Notes: generated by a model not told the origin, from the sequence alone. DNA of 64,000 bases from Deinococcus aerolatus (GCF_014647055.1 NZ_BMOL01000015.1:1-64000), one strand, 5' to 3'. Shown: positions 44,653 through 57,472, counted from the first letter of the stretch. Translations and numbers: made by a program.

Positions 44653-46416
44653 ATGGACCCCGTAACGCTCATCCTGATCCTGTTCGTGGCCGCGCTGGTG
44701 CTGTTTGCCACCGAATGGCTGCCGGTGGACGTCACCGCGCTGGCCCTGCTCTCGGCGCTGCTGCTGGCCGGGCTGGTCACGCCGGGGCAGGCGTTTGCCG
44801 GCTTCGGCAGCGACACGGTGCTGACCCTCGCCTCGCTGTTCATCCTGACGCGGGTGCTGCTGCGGGCAGGAGTCATCGAGTGGATCGGGGTGTCGCTGGC
44901 CCGCCGCGCCCGCAACGCCCCGGCCATGCTGCGCGGGCTGCTGGGCACGGTGGCAGGCATCAGCGCCTTTACCAGCAACACCGCCACCACCGCCGTCTTT
45001 TTGCCGGTGGTGGCCGGACTGGCCAAACGGTCAGGCCTGGGAGCGGGGCGGGCGCTGATGCCGCTGGCCTTTGCCAGCATCCTGGGCGGCACAGTCACGG
45101 TGATCGGCACCAGCACCAATCTGGTGGTCTCGGGAGCGCTGCCCACCACCGGGCAGGCGCCGCTGGGCTTCTTCGAGCTGGCCTGGGTGGGCCTGCCGGT
45201 GGCCGTGGTGGGCCTGCTGTACCTGTTCCTCGTGGCCCCGCGCCTGCTGCCCAACCGGGAGGCCGCCTTGGAAGACTCGCTGCGTGAGTATCTGGCGGAC
45301 CTGACGGTGGCCCCTGGCAGCCCGCTGGCGGATCAGGCGCTGCGCGACAGCGGGCTGGGCCGGGACCATGGCCTGACGGTGGTGGCGGTGCGCCGCGACA
45401 ACCAGACCTTCTACGCGCCAGGGCCGGATTTTGTGGTGCAGGCCGGCGACACGCTGGCGGTGGAAGGCCAGACCGAGCGCATCCTGGCCGGGAAAAGCAC
45501 GCTGGGCGTGGTCAGCAAATCCGAGCAGAAGCTGCGCGCCGAGCCAGGCGAGGGCAGCCCAGGCAGGGACAGCAACGTGCGCCTGATCGAGGCCGTCGTG
45601 CTGCCCGGTTCGCCGCTGCTGGGCCGGACCCTGAAAGAGGGCCGTTTCCGCGAGCGCTACGGCGTGTCGGTGCTGGCGCTGCACCGCCGCGCCCAGCACT
45701 TCGAGCGGCTGGGCGGTGTGCGGCTGGCGGTGGGTGACCTGCTGCTGATTCAGGGCACGGCGGCCCGCATTGACTCGCTGGGCGACTACCTGGCCGTGAT
45801 GGGTGACCTGACCGAGCGCGTGCGCGACCCTCGCCGCGCGCCGCTGGCCCTGGCCCTGTTCGTGGGCGCGGTGGGCCTGGGGGCATCCGGGACGGTGCCG
45901 CTCGCCGTGGCGGTGGTGGTGGCCGTCGCCCTGAGCCTGATATTCCGCCTGATCTCGCCGGAGGAGGCCTACGGCGCGGTGGAGTGGCCCATCATCGTGC
46001 TGATCGCCTGCATGCTGGCCTTCGGCACGGCGTTTGAGGCCACCGGGGCCGCCGGGGTGCTGACCGGGGCGCTGTCGGGCGTGCTGGAGCCGCTGGGGCC
46101 CTACGGCCTGCTGGCCGCGCTCTTTCTGGTCACGGTGGCCCTGACCCAGCCCATGAGCAACCAGGCGGCGGCGCTGGTGATGCTGCCGCTGGCCATCGGC
46201 ACGGCAGGGGCGCTGGGCTACGACCCACGCCCCTTCATCATCGGCATCACGATTGCCGCCAGCAACTCGTTCATCACGCCGCTGGAGCCCTCCTGCATGC
46301 TGGTCTACGGGCCGGGTCGCTACACCTTTCTGGACTTTGTGCGCGTCGGCTCCGGCCTGACGCTGGTGACCTTCGCCGTGTCGCTGCTGATCATTCCGCG
46401 CGTGTGGCCGTTCTAG
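44653..46416 (+). CDS. SLC13/DASS-type anion permease with TrkA-C domains
   Basis: The 587-residue transporter has two membrane halves. The central soluble insert (about 205-395) holds two TrkA-C (RCK_C) domains, recognisable by PLADQALRDSGLGRDHGLTVVAVRR and PLLGRTLKEGRFRERYGVSVLALHR. The SNTATT motif and its second-half counterpart QPMSNQAAALVM are the SLC13 signatures. Sulfate, phosphate or dicarboxylate with sodium are the usual substrates; which one is transported here is unknown. The ATG follows a CAGGTGA-type weak ribosome-binding site. Confidence 0.92.
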   Translation: MDPVTLILILFVAALVLFATEWLPVDVTALALLSALLLAGLVTPGQAFAGFGSDTVLTLASLFILTRVLLRAGVIEWIGVSLARRARNAPAMLRGLLGTVAGISAFTSNTATTAVFLPVVAGLAKRSGLGAGRALMPLAFASILGGTVTVIGTSTNLVVSGALPTTGQAPLGFFELAWVGLPVAVVGLLYLFLVAPRLLPNREAALEDSLREYLADLTVAPGSPLADQALRDSGLGRDHGLTVVAVRRDNQTFYAPGPDFVVQAGDTLAVEGQTERILAGKSTLGVVSKSEQKLRAEPGEGSPGRDSNVRLIEAVVLPGSPLLGRTLKEGRFRERYGVSVLALHRRAQHFERLGGVRLAVGDLLLIQGTAARIDSLGDYLAVMGDLTERVRDPRRAPLALALFVGAVGLGASGTVPLAVAVVVAVALSLIFRLISPEEAYGAVEWPIIVLIACMLAFGTAFEATGAAGVLTGALSGVLEPLGPYGLLAALFLVTVALTQPMSNQAAALVMLPLAIGTAGALGYDPRPFIIGITIAASNSFITPLEPSCMLVYGPGRYTFLDFVRVGSGLTLVTFAVSLLIIPRVWPF

Positions 46417-46448
46417 CGTTCACCGCGCGGCAGCTGTACCGTACGCGC

Positions 46449-46478
46449 AAAAAAAGCCCTCTCCACCGGGAAGAGGGT
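46449..46478 (-). terminator. Terminator between the SLC13 gene and the small membrane protein
   Basis: The stem CCCTCT/AGAGGG is flanked by seven A on the plus strand, giving a TTTTTTT run on the minus strand. Confidence 0.75.
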
Positions 46479-46508
46479 CAGGCAGGGGTTTTGACCCTCA
46501 GACGATCG

Positions 46509-46670
46509 TCAGATGAACAGCGGCGCGTCGGGATCGTCCAGCAGGGGCCGGTCCTTGCGCGCCATCAGGGCGGCGGCGGTGCCAATGCCGATGACCGCGC
46601 CGATGCCGATCACGATCAGCGTCCAGGTGATCAGCACTTGCGAATGATCGTGGGTGCGGTCTGAAACCAT
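46509..46670 (-). CDS. Small single-pass membrane protein
   Basis: The 53-residue product has one hydrophobic helix (about 12-36, rich in Ile and Gly) and a short charged tail ending DDPDAPLFI. I do not recognise a family. TATGCT lies six bases before the ATG at 46670, indicating a leaderless message, and a terminator follows the stop codon. It therefore looks like a complete monocistronic unit. The longer frame from 46745 is not supported. Confidence 0.65.
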   Translation of the reverse strand: MVSDRTHDHSQVLITWTLIVIGIGAVIGIGTAAALMARKDRPLLDDPDAPLFI

Positions 46671-46763
46671 GGGTGAAGCATAACAGCCTGTGCGCGGCGC
46701 AGGGTTTGAACCGGGTTGAGGAATCGGGGGTGGGAGGCGGCCCACTCCCGGCCAGCAGCCAGA

Positions 46764-48053
46764 TCAGTCTGCCGGAACAGCTTTCGGTCCTTCCAGCACG
46801 CGTGGCAGCCTGCGCCACAGCGTCAGCAGGGCGACCAACCCTAGCGCCGCCAGCACGATCAGGCCCCAGCGCGAGCCGAGGGGGCCGTCCTTGTTGATCA
46901 GGGCGCTCGACAGCAGCGCGCCGGGCGGTCCCATCCCCACCAGCACGAAGGAATACAGGCTCATTACGCGCCCGCGCAGGTGGTCGGGGATGGTCAGCTG
47001 CACGGTGCTGTTGGCGCTGACCAGCAGCGTAAGCATCCCGAACCCGCAGGCCGCCAGCACCGGCGCGGCCAGCACCGAGCCAGGCGTCAGGGCCAGCGCC
47101 ATGGTGGAGACGATCAGGATCACGGCGCCGTAGCGCAGGTTGCGCGCCGGATTGGGTTTGCTGGCCTGCCACAGTGCGCCGCCCATCGCCCCCACACCAA
47201 AAAATGCCGACAGCAACCCGAAGGCCGCCTCACGTTCGCCGTAGACCACGCGGGCGAAGTAGGGAATGATCACGTTGAAGTTGATGACCGTCAGGCTCAT
47301 CAGGCCCACCAGCAGCATCACGTTGCGGACGGGCGGCGTGGCCCGCACGTAGCGCAGGCCCTCGCGGATGTCGTCGCCCACCTTGCCCCGCCGCAGACCC
47401 GGACGGGCCGGAAAAGGCAGGGTGGCCAGCACGTACAGCACCGCCCCGAACGACGCCACGTTCAGGTAGAAAGGCAGGGCCAGCCGGGCAATGTTGGTGG
47501 AGTCCCCGCCCGCCAGCAGCCGGATGCCCAGCACCGCCACCACCCCAAACAGCGCCTGCCCCAGCGTGCGGCTCACGTTGAACGACAGGCTGTTCAGGGC
47601 CACCGCATTGGTCACGGCCTCACGCGGCACGAAGTCCACCACCATGCTCTGGCGGGCAGGCATGTCAAAGGCGTTGGCGCACCCCGACACAAAGGCCAGC
47701 AGCATCACCAGCGGCAATGACACGATGCCCAAATGGGTGGTAACGGCCAGCACCAGCGCGGTGGTCAGCAGCACAAGTTGCGTGGCCAGCAGCACCCGCC
47801 GCCGGGGCACCCGGTCCACGATGGCCCCGGCGAACAGCGACAGCAGCAGACTGGGCGTGAACTGCGCCACCGTCACGAGACCCAGCGCGGAACTGCTGCC
47901 TCCCGAAAGCTCCAGCACCAGATACTGCTGCGCGGTGGCCTGCATCCACGCCCCCACCAGCGAAAGCAACTGCGAGAACCAGTAGCGGCGGTAGTGGGGA
48001 TGACTCAGCGCCCTGAATGTATTGATTCGCCACTCGCCAACACGCGCAAACAC
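46764..48053 (-). CDS. MFS transporter (EntS/DUF894-like)
   Basis: The 429-residue protein has twelve hydrophobic helices and MFS loop signatures (AGAIVDRVPRRRVLLATQ between helices 2 and 3; PDHLRGRVMSLYSF in the second half). The start HPHYRRYWFSQLLSLVGAWMQATAQQYLVLELSG is typical of the EntS/MFS_3 exporter group. The export substrate is unknown. I place the start at a GTG (48053) five bases after TATGGT. The open frame upstream lacks plausible coding. Confidence 0.9.
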   Translation of the reverse strand: MFARVGEWRINTFRALSHPHYRRYWFSQLLSLVGAWMQATAQQYLVLELSGGSSSALGLVTVAQFTPSLLLSLFAGAIVDRVPRRRVLLATQLVLLTTALVLAVTTHLGIVSLPLVMLLAFVSGCANAFDMPARQSMVVDFVPREAVTNAVALNSLSFNVSRTLGQALFGVVAVLGIRLLAGGDSTNIARLALPFYLNVASFGAVLYVLATLPFPARPGLRRGKVGDDIREGLRYVRATPPVRNVMLLVGLMSLTVINFNVIIPYFARVVYGEREAAFGLLSAFFGVGAMGGALWQASKPNPARNLRYGAVILIVSTMALALTPGSVLAAPVLAACGFGMLTLLVSANSTVQLTIPDHLRGRVMSLYSFVLVGMGPPGALLSSALINKDGPLGSRWGLIVLAALGLVALLTLWRRLPRVLEGPKAVPAD

Positions 48054-48281
48054 CCGCCCACCATACGCCCGTCTGCAGTGGGAAGGGCGCCTGCACCGGG
48101 GAATGAAGGGCAGGTGAAAGCGGCGCGGGCGTGGGGAGCCCCCCCATCCCACCCACCGCCGCCCCACACTTCTCACCCGGCTCACCTTTTCCAATTCTTG
48201 ATGTTGTGTTACCTTACCCACAATCTCATTCTCATCCCACACGGTCAATCCATATCTCCGCCCCCTGCGAGCCCCCATCCG

Positions 48282-49277
48282 ATGCCTCGAACCCTGTCTG
48301 TTTTTCCGTTCCCCGCCCTGCTGCTGGGTGCCCTTCTGTTCCTGGGAGGACCAGCCGGGGCCCAGACCGGGGAATTCCAGGGCGTCACCGTCACCGTGCA
48401 GGCCAAGGACACCGCCTACGGCATCGCCCGGCGCGCGGGCATCAGCGTCGAGGCCCTGCTGGCGCTGAACGGCCTGCACAGCCCCGATCTGAAGATCGGC
48501 CAGACCCTGCGGGTCTCCAGCACGGCGCGGCATGTCGTTGGGCCGAAAGAGACCCTGTACGCCCTGTCGCGGCGTTACGGCGTCAGTGTCAACGCACTGC
48601 TGGCCGAAAACGCCCTGCCCGAGGGCGCGGTGCTGAGCGTGGGCCAGGTGCTGACGTTGCCCGCCACCGCCACCCTGCCCTCTCCGGCGCAGCCCACGCC
48701 CGTTGCCCTGGCCCCCACGCCAGGGCCGCTTGCTGCGCTCTCCCTGACGCTGCCGCCCCTTCTGGGTGTGCCCCAGCCGCCCGAGCCGGTGCCCAGCGCC
48801 GCGCCGCAGGCCCCCGCCTTCGCTCCGCCTGAGCCGGCGCTGCCGGACGCGCCGTCACCCGACCGGCCCAGCGCGGCCCTGCCCGGCGACTGGCGCGGCA
48901 TGGCGATGGCCCTGCTGGGCACGCCGTACCGGTACGGCGGCACAACCCCCGCCGGACTGGATTGCAGCGGTTTCGTGCTGCAGGTGTTCACGCCGCTGGG
49001 CGTGCGCCTGCCCCGGGTCAGCGCGGATCAGGCACAGGTGGGCCAGCCGGTGGCCGCCGAGGAACTGCAGCCCGGCGATCTGGTGTTCTTCGACACGGTG
49101 GGCGGGGGCCGCATCTCGCACGTGGGCATCTACCTGGGCGGCGACACCTTCGTCAGCGCCAACAGCTACCAGGGCAAGGTCTCACTGGACACCCTGATGG
49201 CCGACCGTTACTGGGGGCCGCGCTACCGGGGCGCCCGGCGGGTGCTGAGCGGGCCGCTGGCCGTCCGGGGACCGTAG
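48282..49277 (+). CDS. Secreted LysM-NlpC/P60 peptidoglycan hydrolase
   Basis: The 331-residue protein has a signal peptide (to about residue 29, GPAGAQ) and two LysM domains (about 35-80 and 84-128). A Pro/Ala-rich linker of about 75 residues follows, then a C-terminal NlpC/P60 domain with catalytic Cys in GLDCSGFV, His in ISHVGIYLG and the third residue in SANSYQG. It should cleave peptide cross-bridges of the thick wall outside the membrane. No Shine-Dalgarno sequence is evident before the ATG. The gene is divergent from the MFS gene. Confidence 0.94.
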   Translation: MPRTLSVFPFPALLLGALLFLGGPAGAQTGEFQGVTVTVQAKDTAYGIARRAGISVEALLALNGLHSPDLKIGQTLRVSSTARHVVGPKETLYALSRRYGVSVNALLAENALPEGAVLSVGQVLTLPATATLPSPAQPTPVALAPTPGPLAALSLTLPPLLGVPQPPEPVPSAAPQAPAFAPPEPALPDAPSPDRPSAALPGDWRGMAMALLGTPYRYGGTTPAGLDCSGFVLQVFTPLGVRLPRVSADQAQVGQPVAAEELQPGDLVFFDTVGGGRISHVGIYLGGDTFVSANSYQGKVSLDTLMADRYWGPRYRGARRVLSGPLAVRGP

Positions 49278-49305
49278 TTCAGCTTCAGCCCGGCACCGCC
49301 AACCC

Positions 49306-50211
<906 letters not shown>

Positions 50212-50255
50212 CTGCCGAGGCTATCCGATCCGCGCCGCCAAGAGCGGAACCCAGC

Positions 50256-51014
50256 TCACGCGGGCCGCACCAGCACGCTGTCGCCGGCGCGCAGGCCCGT
50301 TCTCATCAGCAGTTCGGCCGGCACCAGCAGCGTGTTGGACAGGTTCGGGCCGCCGCGCACCGACAGGGTGTGAACCAGACCGTCGTCGGCCCGGACCGCG
50401 ACGGTCTGCGGTGGGCGCAACATGTCCTCCTTCCAGCGCTTCAGGATCAGGTCATCCACCACCACCACCCCCTGCACCTCGCGGGTTACCGCCACGCTCA
50501 GCCGGGCCACGCGGGACTTGCGCGGGGCGATCAGACGGATCTGGTGCAGTTTTTGCAGCAGCCGGCGGGCGTCGGGGTCCTGCGACAGCAGCGAGACGGG
50601 CCGCTGAAGCTCGATCTGCTTGAGAATCGCCTGATCCTTGAGCCCCCAGCGAATCCGCGCCGCGCGCTCCGGCGAGGTGAGTTTCACCGGGCCACCGAAG
50701 GGCAGCGGCACTTCGGGCAGGGCGTCCAGCGCTTCCAGCGCCACATCGTCCAGGTTGACATTCAGCAGCGGATTGGGATGCACGACGCCCTCGTCGAACC
50801 GGAAGCCCCCGTGCGGGTCGAGCAGCAGCCGGATCAGTGCAGGAATCCCAGTCTGGGCTGCAAACTGCAGGTGGCGGACCCGGTGGCCCTCCAGAAACGC
50901 CTGAAACGGGCCGTCGGCGCGCTGAACAGTCAGGGCACCAGTCCGGCCCTGCTCGCTGAGCAGGTACAGCAGTTGCAGGAAATCAAAGGTTTCGAGGTTG
51001 GCAGTCTTGGTCAT
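50256..51014 (-). CDS. DUF4388 (PATAN) domain protein
   Basis: The 252-residue protein begins with a DUF4388-type domain (NLETFDFLQLLYLLSEQGRTGALTVQ..., FLEGHRVRHLQFAAQTGIPALIRLL). Such domains occur in regulators of gliding, pili and c-di-GMP or response-regulator circuits. The C-terminal 60 residues (LSVRGGPNLSNTLLVPAELLMRTGLRAGDSVLVRPA) look like a small beta-barrel of AbrB-like type. The start codon region is duplicated: a 14-bp unit containing the ATG occurs twice in tandem, and the upstream copy opens a five-codon ORF whose TGA overlaps the true ATG. Confidence 0.75.
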   Translation of the reverse strand: MTKTANLETFDFLQLLYLLSEQGRTGALTVQRADGPFQAFLEGHRVRHLQFAAQTGIPALIRLLLDPHGGFRFDEGVVHPNPLLNVNLDDVALEALDALPEVPLPFGGPVKLTSPERAARIRWGLKDQAILKQIELQRPVSLLSQDPDARRLLQKLHQIRLIAPRKSRVARLSVAVTREVQGVVVVDDLILKRWKEDMLRPPQTVAVRADDGLVHTLSVRGGPNLSNTLLVPAELLMRTGLRAGDSVLVRPA

Positions 51015-51028
51015 ACAGTCTTGGTCAT
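51001..51028. repeat. 14-bp tandem duplication at the DUF4388 start codon
   Basis: On the minus strand ATGACCAAGACTGT is followed at once by ATGACCAAGACTGC. The copies differ by one base and are out of frame with each other. Confidence 0.85.
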
Positions 51029-51189
51029 GGGGGCCTGGGCAATGCGGGGTGTTGTGGCGCAGCGTGCAGGGAGTGTAACGCCGAAAGCCTGACCTGCACG
51101 TCTTCCGGGGGTGGTGTACCCCCACACACCCCCAGTACGTCACATTCGCTTGATGTGAGGCGCAGCCCGGCAGACGGCTTCAGCAGCGC
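51015..51189. other. Intergenic region with two hairpins
   Basis: Between scpB and the DUF4388 gene there is a GGGGGT...ACCCCC-type hairpin (about 51108-51133) and a perfect 6-bp inverted repeat TCACAT-N7-ATGTGA (51140-51158). Neither is followed by a T-run. One may be the scpB terminator or an operator. Confidence 0.4.
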
Positions 51190-51744
51190 CTAGCCGCGCA
51201 GCAGATGCGAGAAGCCGCCCTCCTGTAAAGGGGGCAGGTCATCCAGACCTACCAGCCCGAACTCCAGCAGAAAACGCCCGGTGGTTCCGTACAGCAGCGG
51301 GCCGCCCACCGCGTCCGAACGGCCCACCACCTTGACCAGTTCACGCTCCTGCAAGGTGACCACCGTACCCGCGCTGCCGCCGCGCATCGCCTCGATCTCG
51401 GCGCGGGTGACCGGTTGCCGGTAGGCAATCACCGCCAGAACCTCCAGCGCGGCGCTGCTCAGGGCCGGCAGCGGCGGGGGCGCCAGCAGCGGCGCGAGCC
51501 GGGCCGCCAGCACAGGCGGCACAATCAGCCGCCAGCCGCCCGCCACCGCCTCGGCCACGAAGCCCAGGCCTGCCGACGCCAGGGTCTTCTCAAAGGCCAG
51601 CAGTTCCCGCTCAACGGTGGTTTCCGGCAGGTCCAGGGTGGCGGCCAGTTCACGGACAGCCACGGGGCGGCCGGCAGCCAGCAGCGCCGCGCCGATCAGG
51701 GCCGACAGCCGGGGCGGCGGGGCAGGCGTCACCGGGTCAGTCAT
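51190..51744 (-). CDS. scpB: Segregation and condensation protein B
   Basis: ScpB joins ScpA and SMC in the condensin complex. The 184-residue protein has two winged-helix domains and the family hallmark ALEVLAVIAYRQPVTRAEIEAMRGGSAGTVV, followed by LYGTTGRFLLEFGLVGLDDLPPL. Its ATG overlaps the stop of the upstream TsaC-like gene by eight bases (ATGACTGA). scpA is not in the window. Confidence 0.95.
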   Translation of the reverse strand: MTDPVTPAPPPRLSALIGAALLAAGRPVAVRELAATLDLPETTVERELLAFEKTLASAGLGFVAEAVAGGWRLIVPPVLAARLAPLLAPPPLPALSSAALEVLAVIAYRQPVTRAEIEAMRGGSAGTVVTLQERELVKVVGRSDAVGGPLLYGTTGRFLLEFGLVGLDDLPPLQEGGFSHLLRG

Positions 51745-52393
51745 GCGGCTGCCCGGCCCGCACCCCGGCCAGTAGCGCGGCCACCGCCTCGTCCAGCGGG
51801 CCGGAGCGCAGCAGGGTGCCCCCCGGCAGTTCGACCACGGTGCTGGCCTGCCCGCCAATCGGTTCCTCGTCCGGCTTCCCGGTCGTCTCCGCAGCCAACA
51901 CGTAGTCCGCCAGCGCCATGGCCTGCGCCTGGGCCGACGTCAGGGCGGGAGGCTGCCCGCTGGGGTTGCAGCTCGTGGTCAGCAGCCGCCCCCCACTGCG
52001 CCGCAGCAGCGCCAGCGCCAGCGGGTGCGACGGCACGCGCAGACCCACCAGCCCGCCAGGGGCCAGCGTGGAGGCCAGACCCGGCAGGGCCGGGGTCACC
52101 AGCGTCAGCGGGCCGGGCCACAGTGCCGACAACGCCGTGAGGGCGGCGCTCGGCTGGGCCAGCTCCAGCGCGGCACGGGCGTCCTGACACGACACCTGCA
52201 CTGGCCGGTGGGCCTGGCGGCCCTTGACCGCGTACAACCGCCCCACGGCCACCGGGTGACCGGGCAGGGCCGCCAGGCCCCAGACCGTCTCGCTGGGATA
52301 GGCCACGATGCCGCCGTCCTGCAGGACCGACCAGGCCCGGTCGACAGCTGCAGCAGCGGGATTTTCAGAAACAGAGGTCAGGGATTCAGTCAT
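51737..52393 (-). CDS. L-threonylcarbamoyladenylate synthase (Sua5/YrdC/TsaC family)
   Basis: The 218-residue protein has the YrdC fold with VAYPSETVWGLAALP, KGRQAHRPVQV, WPGPLTLV, VGLRVPSHPLALALL and TSCNPSGQPPA. It makes threonylcarbamoyl-AMP for the t6A modification of ANN-decoding tRNAs. The C-terminus STVVELPGGTLLRSGPLD fits TsaC with no Sua5 extension. It is co-transcribed with scpB by overlap. Confidence 0.93.
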   Translation of the reverse strand: MTESLTSVSENPAAAAVDRAWSVLQDGGIVAYPSETVWGLAALPGHPVAVGRLYAVKGRQAHRPVQVSCQDARAALELAQPSAALTALSALWPGPLTLVTPALPGLASTLAPGGLVGLRVPSHPLALALLRRSGGRLLTTSCNPSGQPPALTSAQAQAMALADYVLAAETTGKPDEEPIGGQASTVVELPGGTLLRSGPLDEAVAALLAGVRAGQPHD

Positions 52394-52436
52394 AAGGGCG
52401 GCGCGTCTGTAAGGTCGGCGCAAGACCACCCCAGAT

Positions 52437-52442
52437 TATACT
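52437..52442 (+). promoter_or_regulatory. -10 element for pilC
   Basis: TATACT lies nine bases before the pilC ATG at 52452, giving a leader of about three bases or none. Confidence 0.5.
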
Positions 52443-52451
52443 GGGCAGAAT

Positions 52452-53672
<1,221 letters not shown>

Positions 53673-53687
53673 TTGTCCATCTCAGTT

Positions 53688-53816
53688 GAGAATGTCAGTA
53701 TGAAAGCGAGAATGTCATCACCCCCGCACGGACCCGCCGCCGAGGCGGGTTTTTGCGTCCACCACACACCGGGAGGAATAGCCGCCCGCTGGCTGACTGG
53801 AAAAATGACATTCTGA
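53688..53816. repeat. Repeated GAGAATGTCA motif flanking a short segment
   Basis: GAGAATGTCA occurs at 53688-53697 and 53708-53717 (20-base period) and in inverted form, TGACATTCTG, at 53806-53815. The segment between holds the pilC terminator. The pattern resembles terminal repeats of a small non-autonomous element or an insertion-sequence remnant. Confidence 0.5.
53732..53755 (+). terminator. Terminator of pilC
   Basis: The stem ACCCGCC/GGCGGGT with a 5-nt loop is followed by TTTT. Confidence 0.85.
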
Positions 53817-53913
53817 GCTTTACAAACCCGGCTGACATGCTGCTTTATGCGCCTGAAAAATCCCGAGCTGCACACACAGGGCGTTGACGTGCCCAGCCCG
53901 ATTCGACACCAAA

Positions 53914-53941
53914 CAAAAACCCCCCGCACAGGGCAGGGGGC
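53914..53941 (-). terminator. Terminator of the ribosomal protein operon (after rplQ)
   Basis: On the minus strand CCCCC pairs with GGGGG around a 10-nt loop and is followed by GTTTTTG, directly downstream of rplQ. Confidence 0.8.
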
Positions 53942-53959
53942 TTCGGGAACGGTCTGAAC

Positions 53960-54310
<351 letters not shown>

Positions 54311-54361
54311 GGGTGTTCTCCTTCAAAACGCGGCCCCTGCAACCAGAGGCCGGAAAATGGT

Positions 54362-55382
<1,021 letters not shown>

Positions 55383-55383
55383 G

Positions 55384-56004
<621 letters not shown>

Positions 56005-56158
56005 TTATTGATCTCCTTGGTGCGGCCAGCACTGCTGTGCCAGCCGGGTCTGCGGCCCTCTGTTGCCCGCCACCATCGCTGGTGGTTGCAGCTTCAGCCC
56101 ATCAGCTGGGCAGCGGCGGCGGGACAGGTGGGCGCGCGCGATTGCGTCAGTTCAACAC
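56005..56158 (-). promoter_or_regulatory. rpsK-rpsD spacer with potential leader structure
   Basis: This 154-base spacer is long for a ribosomal operon. It contains CCACC-N6-GGTGG and other GC stems ahead of the rpsD ribosome-binding site (AAGGAG). A regulatory target for S4 is possible but unproven. I see no terminator in it. Confidence 0.3.
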
Positions 56159-56554
56159 TTAAGCGCGGAACTTTTTCTTGGGGCGGCAGCCGTTGTGAGG
56201 CACGGGGGTGTCGTCCATGATGGACTTCACTTCAATGCCGCTGGCCTGAATGGCACGAATGGCCTGTTCACGGCCCGAGCCGCTGCCGCGCACGATCACG
56301 TCGACAATGTTCATGCCGAAGGTCTGCTGCGCCTTTTTAACGGCGTCGGCGGCGGCAAGCTGGGCTGCGTAGGGCGTGCCCTTCTTGCTGCCCTTGTAGC
56401 CGATGGTCCCGCCGCTGCTCCAGGCGACAGAATTGCCGTCCAGGTCAGTGATGGTAACAATCGTGTTGTTGTAGCTGGCGTGCACGTACGCGCGGCCAGC
56501 GCTGATGTTGCGCCGGGCGCGGCGCGGGGTCTTGCCCTTGGTAGATTTCGCCAT
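56159..56554 (-). CDS. rpsK: 30S ribosomal protein S11
   Basis: The 131-residue protein has [44 protein letters not shown] and the C-terminal [18 protein letters not shown]. It follows rpsM by three bases. Confidence 0.99.
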   Translation of the reverse strand: MAKSTKGKTPRRARRNISAGRAYVHASYNNTIVTITDLDGNSVAWSSGGTIGYKGSKKGTPYAAQLAAADAVKKAQQTFGMNIVDVIVRGSGSGREQAIRAIQASGIEVKSIMDDTPVPHNGCRPKKKFRA

Positions 56555-56557
56555 GGC

Positions 56558-56937
56558 TTACTTCCTCGCGGCCTTTTTCTTGCCAGCCACAGTCTTGCGC
56601 GGCCCCTTGCGGGTCCGGGCGTTGGTCTTGGTGCGCTGACCGCGCACGGGCAGGCCGCGGCGGTGGCGCAGGCCACGGTACGCGCCGATGTCCATCAGAC
56701 GCTTGATGTTCTGACCGACCTCGGAGCGCAGGTCGCCTTCAACCTTGTAGGTCTTCTCGACGGCGTCACGCAGGGTGGACTGGTCCGCCTCGGAGAGGTT
56801 CTTGACGCGGGTGTCGGGATTGATCCCGGTGCGCGCCAGCACTTCCTTGCTGCGGGTCAGGCCGATACCGTAGATGTAGGTCAGCGCAATTTCGATGCGC
56901 TTCTCGCGGGGCAGGTCGACGCCTGCAACGCGGGCCA

Positions 56938-56938
<1 letters not shown>
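56558..56938 (-). CDS. rpsM: 30S ribosomal protein S13
   Basis: The 126-residue protein starts [26 protein letters not shown] and has the RNA-binding block [26 protein letters not shown]. Its ATG overlaps the rpmJ stop codon by one base, so the longer frame is rejected. Confidence 0.98.
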
Positions 56939-57074
<136 letters not shown>

Positions 57075-57152
57075 GCTGTTGCATCAGCAGCGCTCGACCC
57101 CTGCCCACGCTCCCGTGGACCGAAATCTGTGGTGTTGCTCCCGGCCTGCCGA

Positions 57153-57410
57153 TCAGCGGCGGTAGACGATGCGCCCGCGCGACGTGTCGTACGGGCTGAT
57201 TTCCAGAACCACACGGTCACCAGGCAGGATACGGATGTAGTGAATCCGCATTTTTCCGCTGATGTAGGCCAGGATGTCGTGCCCCGTATCGAGCGTTACG
57301 CGAAAGGTGGTGTTGGGCAACGCCTCGGTCACCACGCCCTCGGCGCGTACGGTATCGGACTCTTCCTTTTTCTTCTTTTCCCGCTGTTCCGGCATTCTTC
57401 GTCTCGCCAC
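57153..57410 (-). CDS. infA: Translation initiation factor IF-1
   Basis: IF-1 is a single S1/OB fold that occupies the ribosomal A site during initiation. The core [52 protein letters not shown] is unmistakable. A GGAGG stands four bases before a GTG at 57410, giving an MARRR extension. The ATG at 57395 ([10 protein letters not shown]) is the alternative start but has no ribosome-binding site at normal spacing. A promoter-like TTGTTC-N16-GATAAC (57472-57445) lies upstream, since the preceding kilobase is non-coding. Confidence 0.96.
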   Translation of the reverse strand: MARRRMPEQREKKKKEESDTVRAEGVVTEALPNTTFRVTLDTGHDILAYISGKMRIHYIRILPGDRVVLEISPYDTSRGRIVYRR

Positions 57411-57444
57411 GCAACCTCCAGGCCCAATGCAAGCCAAACGTAAA

Positions 57445-57472
57445 GTTATCACGCCCACAGGCATCTGAACAA
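57445..57472 (-). promoter_or_regulatory. Candidate promoter of the infA-rpmJ-rpsM-rpsK-rpsD-rpoA-rplQ unit
   Basis: On the minus strand TTGTTC (57472-57467) and GATAAC (57450-57445) are 16 nt apart, about 40 bases ahead of the infA start. Confidence 0.45.

Noticed and set aside
50256..51143. Longer DUF4388 reading frame starting at 51143
   Set aside because: The first 43 residues are unlike the domain family and cross a hairpin-containing spacer. The DUF4388 domain begins a few residues after the ATG at 51014.
51140..51158. CRP-like site TCACAT-N7-ATGTGA
   Set aside because: The half-sites are in the opposite order to the CRP consensus (TGTGA-N6-TCACA), and the position after scpB fits a 3'-end hairpin better.
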